A DNA stretch of 8,423 nucleotides from Blastocatellia bacterium. GTDB taxonomy: Bacteria > Acidobacteriota > Blastocatellia > Pyrinomonadales > Pyrinomonadaceae. The translations under genes and the position numbers were made by a program. Location: assembly GCA_013695495.1 (NCBI GenBank), contig JACDAK010000349.1, positions 1 through 8,423 of the forward strand. Direction: 5' to 3'. The notes beneath the pieces are model-generated. The model was not told where the DNA came from, did not search any database, and worked only from the letters and a program-made list of their open reading frames with translations. Positions 1 to 5,896 of this stretch are shown here, piece after piece; position 1 is the stretch's first letter; every line of letters starts with the position of its first letter.

Positions 1-261
1 GAGCAGGACCGCTCGCGACGGGCGGCCGGTCTCTTTTATGACGTGGTGCACGCGGTCGATGATGTAAAAGGTGCGCTCGATCTTGCGCGGGGCCCGGCGC
101 AGGTCGCGCTCGGTGGGGTGGAGCTGAAGCTCGATGGTGTCGCCCGCCGTGTAGTTAGGCGATACCGCCGACATCGACGTGCCGATGATCTTGCCCTTGC
201 AGTAAAAATTGATCTCAAGCGTTACCATCCGCTCAAGCGTTGGGTGAAGAAGGTCGTTCAT
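1..261 (-). CDS. Unrecognised protein, N-terminal 87 residues (runs off window)
   Basis: An open frame on the minus strand begins at an ATG (259-261) and is still open at base 1, so only the first 87 residues are seen. It begins MNDLLHPTLERMVTLEINFY. The visible part alternates short beta-strand-like stretches with charged turns (GKIIGTSMSAVSPNYTAGDT, then a basic RDLRRAPRKIER segment). There is no signal peptide, membrane segment or recognisable catalytic motif. I do not recognise the family and assign no function. The start is supported by the frame and by good codon quality, not by a ribosome site: the bases just upstream (GAACCGCCC) contain no Shine-Dalgarno. An internal ATG at residue 12, preceded by GAGCGG, is an alternative start. 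The gene begins 18 bases after the 3' end of the tRNA-Leu gene with no obvious terminator between them, so it may be read from the tRNA promoter. Confidence 0.6.
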   Translation of the reverse strand, partial: MNDLLHPTLERMVTLEINFYCKGKIIGTSMSAVSPNYTAGDTIELQLHPTERDLRRAPRKIERTFYIIDRVHHVIKETGRPSRAVLL

Positions 262-279
262 GGGCGGTTCAGAGTTTTG

Positions 280-367
280 TGGTGCCGGAGGTCGGACTCG
301 AACCGACATGGGCGTTAAGCCCGCCAGATTTTGAGTCTGGTGCGTATACCAATTTCGCCACTCCGGC
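280..367 (-). tRNA. tRNA-Leu, anticodon CAA
   Basis: On the minus strand the 88-base gene folds as a class II (long variable arm) tRNA. The seven-base acceptor stem GCCGGAG (361-367) pairs perfectly with CTCCGGC, followed by discriminator A and an encoded CCA (280-282). The anticodon arm is CCAGA, loop CTCAAAA, TCTGG. This places CAA in the anticodon position, reading UUG leucine codons. The variable arm pairs GGGC with GCCC, and the T arm GTCGG TTCGAGT CCGAC is intact. The D arm carries the usual GG (TTGGTA). Every expected element is present, so the gene looks functional. A dedicated promoter lies just upstream, and a protein gene follows 18 bases downstream. Confidence 0.97.
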
Positions 368-377
368 GGAATGTCAA

Positions 378-406
378 ATGTTACGGTTTTGGCGGCGGTT
401 CGTCAA
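378..406 (-). promoter_or_regulatory. Sigma-70-type promoter for tRNA-Leu
   Basis: Read on the minus strand, TTGACG (401-406) is a 5/6 match to the -35 consensus. It is separated by exactly 17 bases from TAACAT (378-383), a 4/6 match to the -10 consensus. Transcription would begin near 371, a few bases before the mature tRNA 5' end at 367, which is the usual geometry for a tRNA gene. The same -10 hexamer, TAACAT, recurs in the candidate promoter of the histidine kinase gene. Confidence 0.6.
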
Positions 407-438
407 GAAAGTGAAGAACGGCAAGCAGGGATGCTTGC
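407..438 (-). terminator. Possible rho-independent terminator of the SurA-like gene
   Basis: Ten bases after the stop codon of the SurA-like gene, the minus strand has a perfect 7-base-pair stem, GCAAGCA / TGCTTGC, around a TCCC loop (421-438). A T-rich but interrupted tail (CGTTCTTCACTTTCTT) follows. The stem is short and the tail is not a pure T run, so termination may be partial. The tail reaches the -35 box of the tRNA-Leu promoter, so any readthrough would enter the tRNA gene. Confidence 0.4.
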
Positions 439-448
439 TGCTCCCGGC

Positions 449-1150
449 TTAGACGGGCGAGACGATAACGACCTGGACGCGGCGCTTGGCTTCGTCGAGA
501 AAGGCTTCGATGTTGGCACCGACGCGCTCTTCGACGAGAAGGGCGTTGATCTCGGTGCGGCGCTCTTCGAGCGTGGGCATGAGAAGCCCGGGGTTGCGGC
601 GGCGGAAATCGGGCACGAAATCTTCGCGGTAATATTCGGCCTCGTCGTCGGGGGTGATGACGATGAAGGAGCGAAAGCGGAAGTCGAGATATTTGTCGAT
701 GGCGACGCGCTGTTCGATGATCCCCTCGAAATTGTCGTCGCGGACGGAGGTGAAGCCGACCTGCTGGAGGCGGTTCTCAAATTCGGTCGGCGACGGGAAG
801 TAGGACAAGATCTCTTTGATCTTCGCGTCGATCTCTTCGGTCGTGGGCGGAGTGCGCGGAAGACGCTCTGCCTCAAGGGCGAAGATCCGCTGGCTTATCT
901 GGAGCTCGAGGGCAAGGTTGAGCGCTTCGGAACTGGGGTTGCGAAGCTCGGCTCCGGGCTGAAGCGCGAGCTGCCAGCGGAGGTCTGACAGCGTGATGAG
1001 CTCTGTGCGCCCGCCGTCGTTGACGGTTGCGACGATCTTATCGACAACGCGCTGAGCGAATGCGTGCGGCGCGGCCACCATAAATAGAGCTGCGAATACT
1101 GCGGCGCAAGCCAATTTGAACGCTAATCCTTTGGATAAAGCACTGTGCAC
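449..1150 (-). CDS. SurA-N-like periplasmic chaperone without a PPIase domain
   Basis: This 233-residue protein has a signal peptide: basic n-region (K7, K12), hydrophobic core at about 13-28, likely cleavage after HAFA (residues 29-32). The mature start, QRVVDKIVATVND followed by ITLSDL, is the hallmark opening of the SurA N-terminal domain. The rest is mostly helical (about 75-230), with a TPDDEAEYY turn at 166-174 as in SurA-type chaperones. SurA of E. coli has two parvulin PPIase domains after this region. Here the chain ends at 233, so no PPIase domain is present and a holdase or periplasmic folding role is inferred. The start is a GTG with no Shine-Dalgarno at proper distance. It is chosen because it supplies the positive n-region that a downstream TTG start (residue 13) would lose. 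The gene is divergent from the histidine kinase and lies upstream of the tRNA-Leu. Confidence 0.75.
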   Translation of the reverse strand: MHSALSKGLAFKLACAAVFAALFMVAAPHAFAQRVVDKIVATVNDGGRTELITLSDLRWQLALQPGAELRNPSSEALNLALELQISQRIFALEAERLPRTPPTTEEIDAKIKEILSYFPSPTEFENRLQQVGFTSVRDDNFEGIIEQRVAIDKYLDFRFRSFIVITPDDEAEYYREDFVPDFRRRNPGLLMPTLEERRTEINALLVEERVGANIEAFLDEAKRRVQVVIVSPV

Positions 1151-1160
1151 TTAATAATTG

Positions 1161-1189
1161 ATTTTCCTACCTTGAAGGGGCTTAGTCAA
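1161..1189 (-). promoter_or_regulatory. Weak candidate promoter for the SurA-like gene
   Basis: On the minus strand TTGACT (1184-1189, 5/6 match) is followed after 17 bases by GAAAAT (1161-1166, 4/6 match). The predicted transcription start falls only a few bases before the GTG at 1150, so the message would be nearly leaderless. That fits the lack of a Shine-Dalgarno, but the -10 is poor and the call is tentative. Confidence 0.3.
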
Positions 1190-1213
1190 TAAGGAAAGCG
1201 GAGCGTTAAATCA

Positions 1214-1243
1214 TTGACATATATGCCCAAATAGTTTTAACAT
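1214..1243 (+). promoter_or_regulatory. Candidate sigma-70-type promoter for the kinase/regulator pair
   Basis: TTGACA (1214-1219, perfect -35) is followed after 18 bases by TAACAT (1238-1243, 4/6 match to -10). It lies about 90 bases upstream of the kinase start in an AT-rich divergent intergenic region (1151-1336). The -10 hexamer equals that of the tRNA-Leu promoter, which supports both. No sigma-54-type GG-N10-GC element is evident here. Confidence 0.45.
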
Positions 1244-1336
1244 ACTTGCGGAAGTTGATAACTCTATCAGTTTCCCATCCTCTACCCCGTTCGATTAAAC
1301 GCAGCATCGCCTTCCTCACAGGTGCTTACTACCAGA

Positions 1337-2998
1337 ATGACATTTCCCTCGACGGCTACAAAAGCAAAAGTAAAACCGTACTCCGCCCCTGCAGACTCGC
1401 GCGATCCCTCACCGGAACTGCGCTTTATCTCGGACCTCGGCCGGAGCCTTTTATTTACGGTACATCCCAAGAAGGTCGCATGCCGCGTTTCGGGCGCGCT
1501 GCAGCTCCGTGTGAATGCGGAGATCTGCGTTTTTGTCGCGGAACTCGAAAACATCGGCGTGGTGAGCTGCGGTTTTGATAAGCACGGCCAGCTTGAAACG
1601 AACTTTATCGATAAGCAGAGATTCGAAAAATGGCTCAAGCTTCTGCCGCCGCAGATCGGCTATGTGGAAGAGAATGAGGCGGAATTTTTGTCGAAGGGAT
1701 GCGAACGGTCGATCGAATATATTTCGCCGCTGCACATAAACGGCGAAATCAAGGGTGCGATCATTGTCGGGTTTGCGATGCGGGCGGAGCTTGATGACTC
1801 GCGTGCGAGGCTGATAGACGCGGCTACGCAAATGGCGGCGATGAGCGTGAACCTTTCGGCGCATTACGAAGCGGCGATAAATACGTCGATAACGCGTGCG
1901 AAGGAAGAGCACCGGAAGTTTACGGAAGCGATCTTGGACGCGTTGCCGGTTTCGCTTTATGTTGTCGATCGTGATTATCGGATAGTGACGTGGAACAGGC
2001 ATCGCGAGATCGGTTCGCAGGGCATACCGAGGGATTCGGCGATAGGGCGGAATGTTTTTAATGTGCTGGCGAGGTATCCGGAAGGGCGTGTGCGGGAAGA
2101 GTTTGAGCGTGCGTTCGACACCGGGCAGATACAGCGGATCGAGCAGCAGACGGCGGCGGAGGACGGATCGACGCAGCACTGGATGGTGAGCAAGATACCT
2201 ATGCGCGACCCCGACACGAACGAGGTCACGCACGTGATAACGGTCGGTGAGGACGTTACGGAGCGGGTCGAGGCGATACACGCGGTCGGGCGTGCGGAAA
2301 AGCTTGCGGCGGTCGGAAGGCTGGCGGCGGGCGTTGTGCACGAGATCAATAATCCGCTGGCGACGATAGCGGCGTGTGCGGAATCGCTGGAACAGCGGGT
2401 GGAAGAAGGTGCGTTTGAAGATTGCGAGGCGGTCGACGACCTTGGGGAATATTTAGGATTGATCAAGAGCGAGGCGTTTCGGTGCAAATCGATAACGACC
2501 GGGCTTTTGGATTTTAGCCGCGTGCGTACGGGTGCGCGGAACTTGATCGACCTGGCAGAGATATTGCGGTCGTCGGCAAATCTGCTTTCGCATCAGAAAC
2601 GCGGCGACAATATAAAGATCGAACTCGAGATCGCGGACAATCTTCCGCAGGTCAAAGCGGACGGCGGGCAGCTGCAGCAGGCTGTGATCGCACTCGCGAC
2701 AAATGCGATAGACGCAATGCCTGAAGGCGGCACGCTGACGCTTGCGGTGAGCGGGCGTGGAAACCGCGTTTCGCTGGAGGTTCGCGACACGGGCGTGGGC
2801 ATTAAGACCGACGATATGTCGAAAATTTTTGAGCCGTTCTTTACCACCAAGGAGATCGGCAAGGGAACGGGGCTTGGGCTGGCTGTATGCTACGGGATCA
2901 TCACCGATCACGGCGGCCGGATGAGCGTTCGTTCGAATTTGGGTAAGGGCACGACCTTTACGATAGTACTTCCCGGCGCGGGCAACAGAGTCTCTTAG
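1337..2998 (+). CDS. Soluble GAF-PAS sensor histidine kinase, NtrB type
   Basis: A 553-residue cytoplasmic sensor kinase without membrane segments or signal peptide. Domains in order, numbered from the ATG at 1337: GAF-like domain about 30-175, PAS domain about 195-315 (LPVSLYVVDRDYRIVTWNRH), HisKA about 320-395, HATPase_c about 405-550. The phospho-acceptor is H335 in HEINNP, the form typical of NtrB-like kinases. ATP-binding motifs are complete: N box around N456 (LATNAIDAMPEGG), G1 DTGVGI (484-489), F box EPFFTTK, G2 GTGLGL (510-515). It should autophosphorylate and pass phosphate to the NtrC-type regulator encoded 35 bases downstream. The signal is unknown; GAF and PAS point to an intracellular ligand, gas or redox cue. 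The ATG has AGGTG 12 bases upstream; a GTG at 1322 would add five residues and has no ribosome site. Confidence 0.92.
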   Translation: MTFPSTATKAKVKPYSAPADSRDPSPELRFISDLGRSLLFTVHPKKVACRVSGALQLRVNAEICVFVAELENIGVVSCGFDKHGQLETNFIDKQRFEKWLKLLPPQIGYVEENEAEFLSKGCERSIEYISPLHINGEIKGAIIVGFAMRAELDDSRARLIDAATQMAAMSVNLSAHYEAAINTSITRAKEEHRKFTEAILDALPVSLYVVDRDYRIVTWNRHREIGSQGIPRDSAIGRNVFNVLARYPEGRVREEFERAFDTGQIQRIEQQTAAEDGSTQHWMVSKIPMRDPDTNEVTHVITVGEDVTERVEAIHAVGRAEKLAAVGRLAAGVVHEINNPLATIAACAESLEQRVEEGAFEDCEAVDDLGEYLGLIKSEAFRCKSITTGLLDFSRVRTGARNLIDLAEILRSSANLLSHQKRGDNIKIELEIADNLPQVKADGGQLQQAVIALATNAIDAMPEGGTLTLAVSGRGNRVSLEVRDTGVGIKTDDMSKIFEPFFTTKEIGKGTGLGLAVCYGIITDHGGRMSVRSNLGKGTTFTIVLPGAGNRVS

Positions 2999-3033
2999 CC
3001 CCGCCGACAACCCCCTCCCTCCTTCAAATTGAT

Positions 3034-4428
3034 ATGGCAAAACTACTAGTAGTCGATGACGAAAAGAATCTTCGTCTCGTCGTTCAAAAAGAGATGGCGC
3101 GGCAGGGGCACGAGGCTGAGTCTGCGGCCGATGGCGAGGCGGCGTGGGAGATGCTGGAATCGCAGGATTTCGACGTGCTGCTGTGCGACATAAATATGCC
3201 GCGGCTGGACGGCATGGCGCTGCTGAAGCGTATGAAGGAGAAAAGCGCCAATCCGCCGGAGGTGATCGTGCTGACCGGGCAGGGGACAGTGGAAACGGCT
3301 ATCGAGGCGATGAAGCTTGGCGCGTATGATTACCTCACCAAGCCTTATCGGTTGACGGAGCTTTCGGCGCTGGTCGCGCAGGCTTCGGAGAAAAAGCAGT
3401 TGAAGACGGACAATCAGCGGCTGAGGGCGCAGATAGAACGCTCTGTCGGGACTACGCCGGACATAATTGCGCAATCGCCGCAGATGAAAGAGGTTCTGCG
3501 ATTGGTGCGGCGCGTGGCGCCGACGGATACTTCGGTGCTGATCACGGGCGAATCGGGCACCGGCAAGGAGTTGGTCGCTCTGGAATTGCATCGGCTGAGC
3601 CACAGGGCGAACAAGCCTTTTATCGATCTGAACTGTGCGGCGCTGCAGGACACGCTGCTGGAATCAGAGCTGTTCGGATATGAAGCCGGCGCGTTTTCGG
3701 GTGCACGGAACCGGAAGCTCGGGCTGTTTGAACTGGCAGACGGCGGGACGCTGTTCTTGGATGAGATAATGGAGATGCCGGGGCAGCTGCAGTCGAAGCT
3801 GCTGCGTGCGTTGGAGACGCGGACGTTCTTTCGCGTGGGGGGAGTGAAAAAAGTCGAGGTGAACGTGCGGCTGGTGGCGGCGACGAACCGCGATCCGCAC
3901 CAGGCGATAAGCGAAGGGATATTTCGCTCGGACCTGCTTTATCGCATCAACAGCTTTGAGATAAACATTGCACCGCTGAGAGAGCGGAAAGAAGATATCG
4001 AACCGTTGGCGCAGCATCTGCTGCAGAAGGTTGCGGGTGCGAATCCGCCGGAGCTGACGGAGCCGGTCATAGAGGCGCTCAAGGCGTATTCGTGGACCGG
4101 GAATGTGCGGCAGCTTCGGAATTGTTTGGAGCGTGCGGCTCTGCTGTCTGACAATGGGCGGATCACGGTGAAGGAGTTGCCGCCGGAGGTTGCGTACCGG
4201 ACGGAGAAGTCGAATGTCTCAGTAAATTACAGCTCGCCGAAGGTTCAGCCGGGTCCGGGAGCATACCCTACGGGCGTGACGACGAATCTGCGCGAAACGG
4301 AACGGCAGCAGATAATCACTGCACTTGAAAAGACCGGCTGGCACCGCGGGAAGACGGCGGAGCTATTGGGGATTTCGCCATCGACGCTTTACCGGCGGCT
4401 GCGTGAATATGACCTGGACGTGCGTTAG
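3034..4428 (+). CDS. NtrC-family sigma-54-dependent response regulator
   Basis: A 464-residue activator with the full three-domain plan. The receiver domain (1-120) has acidic pocket D8/D9, phospho-acceptor D52 (CDINMP), T81 and K103. The AAA+ sigma-54 interaction domain (about 145-375) has Walker A GESGTGKE (172-179), Walker B GGTLFLDEI (D243, E244), sensor I around VAATNRD, arginine-finger region FRSDLLYRI (R298, R304) and sensor II GNVRQLRN. The Fis-type helix-turn-helix is at about 420-464. The sigma-54 contact loop reads GAFSGA (219-224) rather than GAFTGA, a conservative change that keeps the hydroxyl. The residue after DEI is M instead of the usual G. It is paired with the kinase just upstream, and its targets are not identifiable here. 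The ATG has no Shine-Dalgarno (upstream is pyrimidine-rich) but is fixed by the canonical MAKLLVVDDE opening. Its stop overlaps that of the convergent ZIP gene. Confidence 0.95.
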   Translation: MAKLLVVDDEKNLRLVVQKEMARQGHEAESAADGEAAWEMLESQDFDVLLCDINMPRLDGMALLKRMKEKSANPPEVIVLTGQGTVETAIEAMKLGAYDYLTKPYRLTELSALVAQASEKKQLKTDNQRLRAQIERSVGTTPDIIAQSPQMKEVLRLVRRVAPTDTSVLITGESGTGKELVALELHRLSHRANKPFIDLNCAALQDTLLESELFGYEAGAFSGARNRKLGLFELADGGTLFLDEIMEMPGQLQSKLLRALETRTFFRVGGVKKVEVNVRLVAATNRDPHQAISEGIFRSDLLYRINSFEINIAPLRERKEDIEPLAQHLLQKVAGANPPELTEPVIEALKAYSWTGNVRQLRNCLERAALLSDNGRITVKELPPEVAYRTEKSNVSVNYSSPKVQPGPGAYPTGVTTNLRETERQQIITALEKTGWHRGKTAELLGISPSTLYRRLREYDLDVR

Positions 4429-5216
4429 CTCGTGAGCACGACGTCAAGGAAAAGCATCAAACCGAAACCGACGAAAAGCGAAAACGTTGCCCCGCTCTCA
4501 AAGCCGGTACGGTGAGTTTCGGGAATAATTTCGTCACTAACGATAAAGAGCATGGCACCGGCTGCGAAGGCGAGTGCCCAGGGTAGCGTGTGTTCTGAGA
4601 TCACGAGGACAGATGCGCCGACGATGCCGCCGGCGACTTCGATAAGGCCGGTCAGCGCGGTGACGCCGAAGGCGTAGATTTTGGAATAACCCTGCGATTG
4701 AAGCGCGACAGCGACGGATAAGCCTTCGGGAAGGTTTTGTAGGCCGATGCCGATCGTGGCGCCGAGGCCCGTGCCCATGTTGTCGGTTGCGTTGGCGATG
4801 CCGACTGCCATGCCCTCAGGGAAGTTATGGATGGCTATGGCGATGACGAATAGCCAGATGCGGCGGAGGCTTTGAACGTCGGTTCCCTCGTGGCCTTTTT
4901 CGAAGTGTTCGTGCGGGACGAGTTCGTTGACTGCCCAGAGGATGAATCCGCCGAGGAACAGGAATGCGATAGCCTGAAGCACTGCGCTTGAGGTTGATGC
5001 GGAGGTTTGCTGGAGGCGTTCAATGCTTGGGAGCAACAGCGAAAAGATGGTTGCGGCGAGCATTACGCCGGCGGCAAAGCTGAGAAGGTTGTTGTTCAGG
5101 CGTTCATTGAGCCGTCGAAGAAAGAACGCGGGGACGGCGCCGAGCGTGGTCGCGACAAAGCCTGCGAGAAAGGTCGCGATGATCGCGTTGATGATGGCGT
5201 TATCGGAGAAGAGCAT
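4425..5216 (-). CDS. ZIP-family divalent metal transporter (GufA/ZupT-like)
   Basis: A 263-residue inner-membrane protein with about eight hydrophobic segments (roughly 8-30, 45-62, 78-98, 120-140, 150-172, 180-205, 212-232, 242-262). The two signature metal-binding helices are clear: HNFPEGMAVG (H130, N131, E134) and QNLPEGLSVA (Q160, N161, E164). The loop between segments 3 and 4 contains HEHFEKGHEG, a histidine/acid patch typical of ZIP metal-sensing loops. ZIP proteins move Zn2+, and often Fe2+ or Mn2+, into the cytoplasm; which metal applies here cannot be read from the sequence. The gene is last in the minus-strand antiporter-rsmG cluster, and its ATG is 74 bases past the rsmG stop. No Shine-Dalgarno precedes the ATG, so it may depend on upstream translation. 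Its TAA overlaps the TAG of the convergent response-regulator gene by 4 bases. Confidence 0.93.
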   Translation of the reverse strand: MLFSDNAIINAIIATFLAGFVATTLGAVPAFFLRRLNERLNNNLLSFAAGVMLAATIFSLLLPSIERLQQTSASTSSAVLQAIAFLFLGGFILWAVNELVPHEHFEKGHEGTDVQSLRRIWLFVIAIAIHNFPEGMAVGIANATDNMGTGLGATIGIGLQNLPEGLSVAVALQSQGYSKIYAFGVTALTGLIEVAGGIVGASVLVISEHTLPWALAFAAGAMLFIVSDEIIPETHRTGFESGATFSLFVGFGLMLFLDVVLTS

Positions 5217-5234
5217 CGTCGGACTAGCTTTATT

Positions 5235-5294
5235 TTACAGCAGGCATGCGATGATAAATAGCGGGGACGCGAACAGGGCAGTGATGATCTTCAT
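5235..5294 (-). CDS. Possible 19-residue hydrophobic peptide between rsmG and the ZIP gene
   Basis: A tiny open frame on the minus strand encodes MKIITALFASPLFIIACLL. Its ATG overlaps the rsmG TGA in the ATGA arrangement typical of translational coupling (ATG 5292-5294, TGA 5291-5293). Its TAA (5235-5237) ends 18 bases before the ZIP ATG, so it fills most of the otherwise empty gap. A lysine at position 2 followed by an unbroken hydrophobic stretch resembles a membrane microprotein or a signal peptide, and IIAC loosely matches a lipobox. It could be a coupling or leader peptide for the ZIP gene, a remnant of a degraded gene, or chance. No homologue is recognised, and no separate ribosome site is visible. 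Confidence 0.35.
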   Translation of the reverse strand: MKIITALFASPLFIIACLL

Positions 5295-5896
5295 AATATC
5301 TCGATGATGAATCTTTGTTCAGACATCGGGAGTAAATGAGGATTGTTCTTGACGCCCCGTTCTTGCAGGGCGTGGATGATCGCCGGGCCGGCGAATAAGA
5401 TCATTATGCGAGAGCCTGCCCATTTCAGAAGTTTTGGAAGCTTGGCGGGGAATTTGTCGATGGCTCGGCAGGTGACGACGGAGGCGTGGCCGGGTTCGGC
5501 TTCTTCGAATTGACGGTTGACGACGGCCGCGCGTTTAGTGAGAGCGAGTTGTGTGATCGCAGCGGTCAGGAAATCGGCCTTTTTCTTTTTCGATTCGATA
5601 AGTGTGGCGGAAAGGTCGTCGCGGACGATGAGGCACGGGATGGAGGGCAGGCCGGCGCCCGTTCCGACGTCGGCAAAGCGGCTGCCGTTTGGGAGATATT
5701 TGAGCAGCGTGAGCGATTCGAGCAGATGGCGAATGGCGAATTCCTCGGCGGATGACGGGCCGACTAAGTGGACGAGCGGGTTGGCTTCCATCACTAAGTC
5801 GTAGTATGCCGCAAGGCGCTCGACGGCGCCTGCGTTGAGCTTTAAGCCAAAAGCATCTTGGTGAGCGGTGATGGCGGATGTTATATCAGTTGTCAT
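5291..5896 (-). CDS. rsmG: 16S rRNA (guanine-527-N7) methyltransferase RsmG
   Basis: A 201-residue soluble methyltransferase, close to the usual length of about 205-240. It transfers a methyl group from S-adenosylmethionine to N7 of G527 in 16S rRNA. Loss of this activity in other bacteria gives low-level streptomycin resistance. Family motifs are visible: the N-terminal helical region with NPLVHLVGPSSAEEFAIRHL (where the family usually has NLT..., R56-H57 conserved), the SAM-binding loop ADVGTGAGLPSIP (75-87), the following strand with ESKKKKADFL (E101 contacts the ribose), and VVTCRAI (R144-A145, usually VxxRA). Its ATG lies inside the end of the antiporter gene (11-base overlap, 5886-5896) with no Shine-Dalgarno, which suggests translational coupling. 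Location beside transporters is unusual, since rsmG is often near parA/parB or mnmG. Confidence 0.93.
   Translation of the reverse strand: MTTDITSAITAHQDAFGLKLNAGAVERLAAYYDLVMEANPLVHLVGPSSAEEFAIRHLLESLTLLKYLPNGSRFADVGTGAGLPSIPCLIVRDDLSATLIESKKKKADFLTAAITQLALTKRAAVVNRQFEEAEPGHASVVTCRAIDKFPAKLPKLLKWAGSRIMILFAGPAIIHALQERGVKNNPHLLPMSEQRFIIEIL

Noticed and set aside
214..241. Direct repeat CTCAAGCGTT at 214-223 and 232-241
   Set aside because: It encodes two nearby Thr-Leu-Glu triplets in the unknown protein. It is short and not at the tRNA 3' end, so it is not an attachment-site candidate.
371..988. Long plus-strand open frame of about 205 codons opposite the SurA-like gene
   Set aside because: It is antisense to a gene with a clear signal peptide and SurA motifs. 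Its acidic, low-complexity composition is what the complementary strand of GC-biased codons produces.
1451..2341. Minus-strand open frame of about 296 codons inside the kinase gene
   Set aside because: It is strongly arginine-rich and has no motif. The opposite strand encodes GAF, PAS and HisKA domains in full.
2453..3040. Minus-strand open frame of about 195 codons across the kinase/regulator junction
   Set aside because: It has no ribosome site or recognisable domain and is fully explained as the antisense of the HATPase domain.
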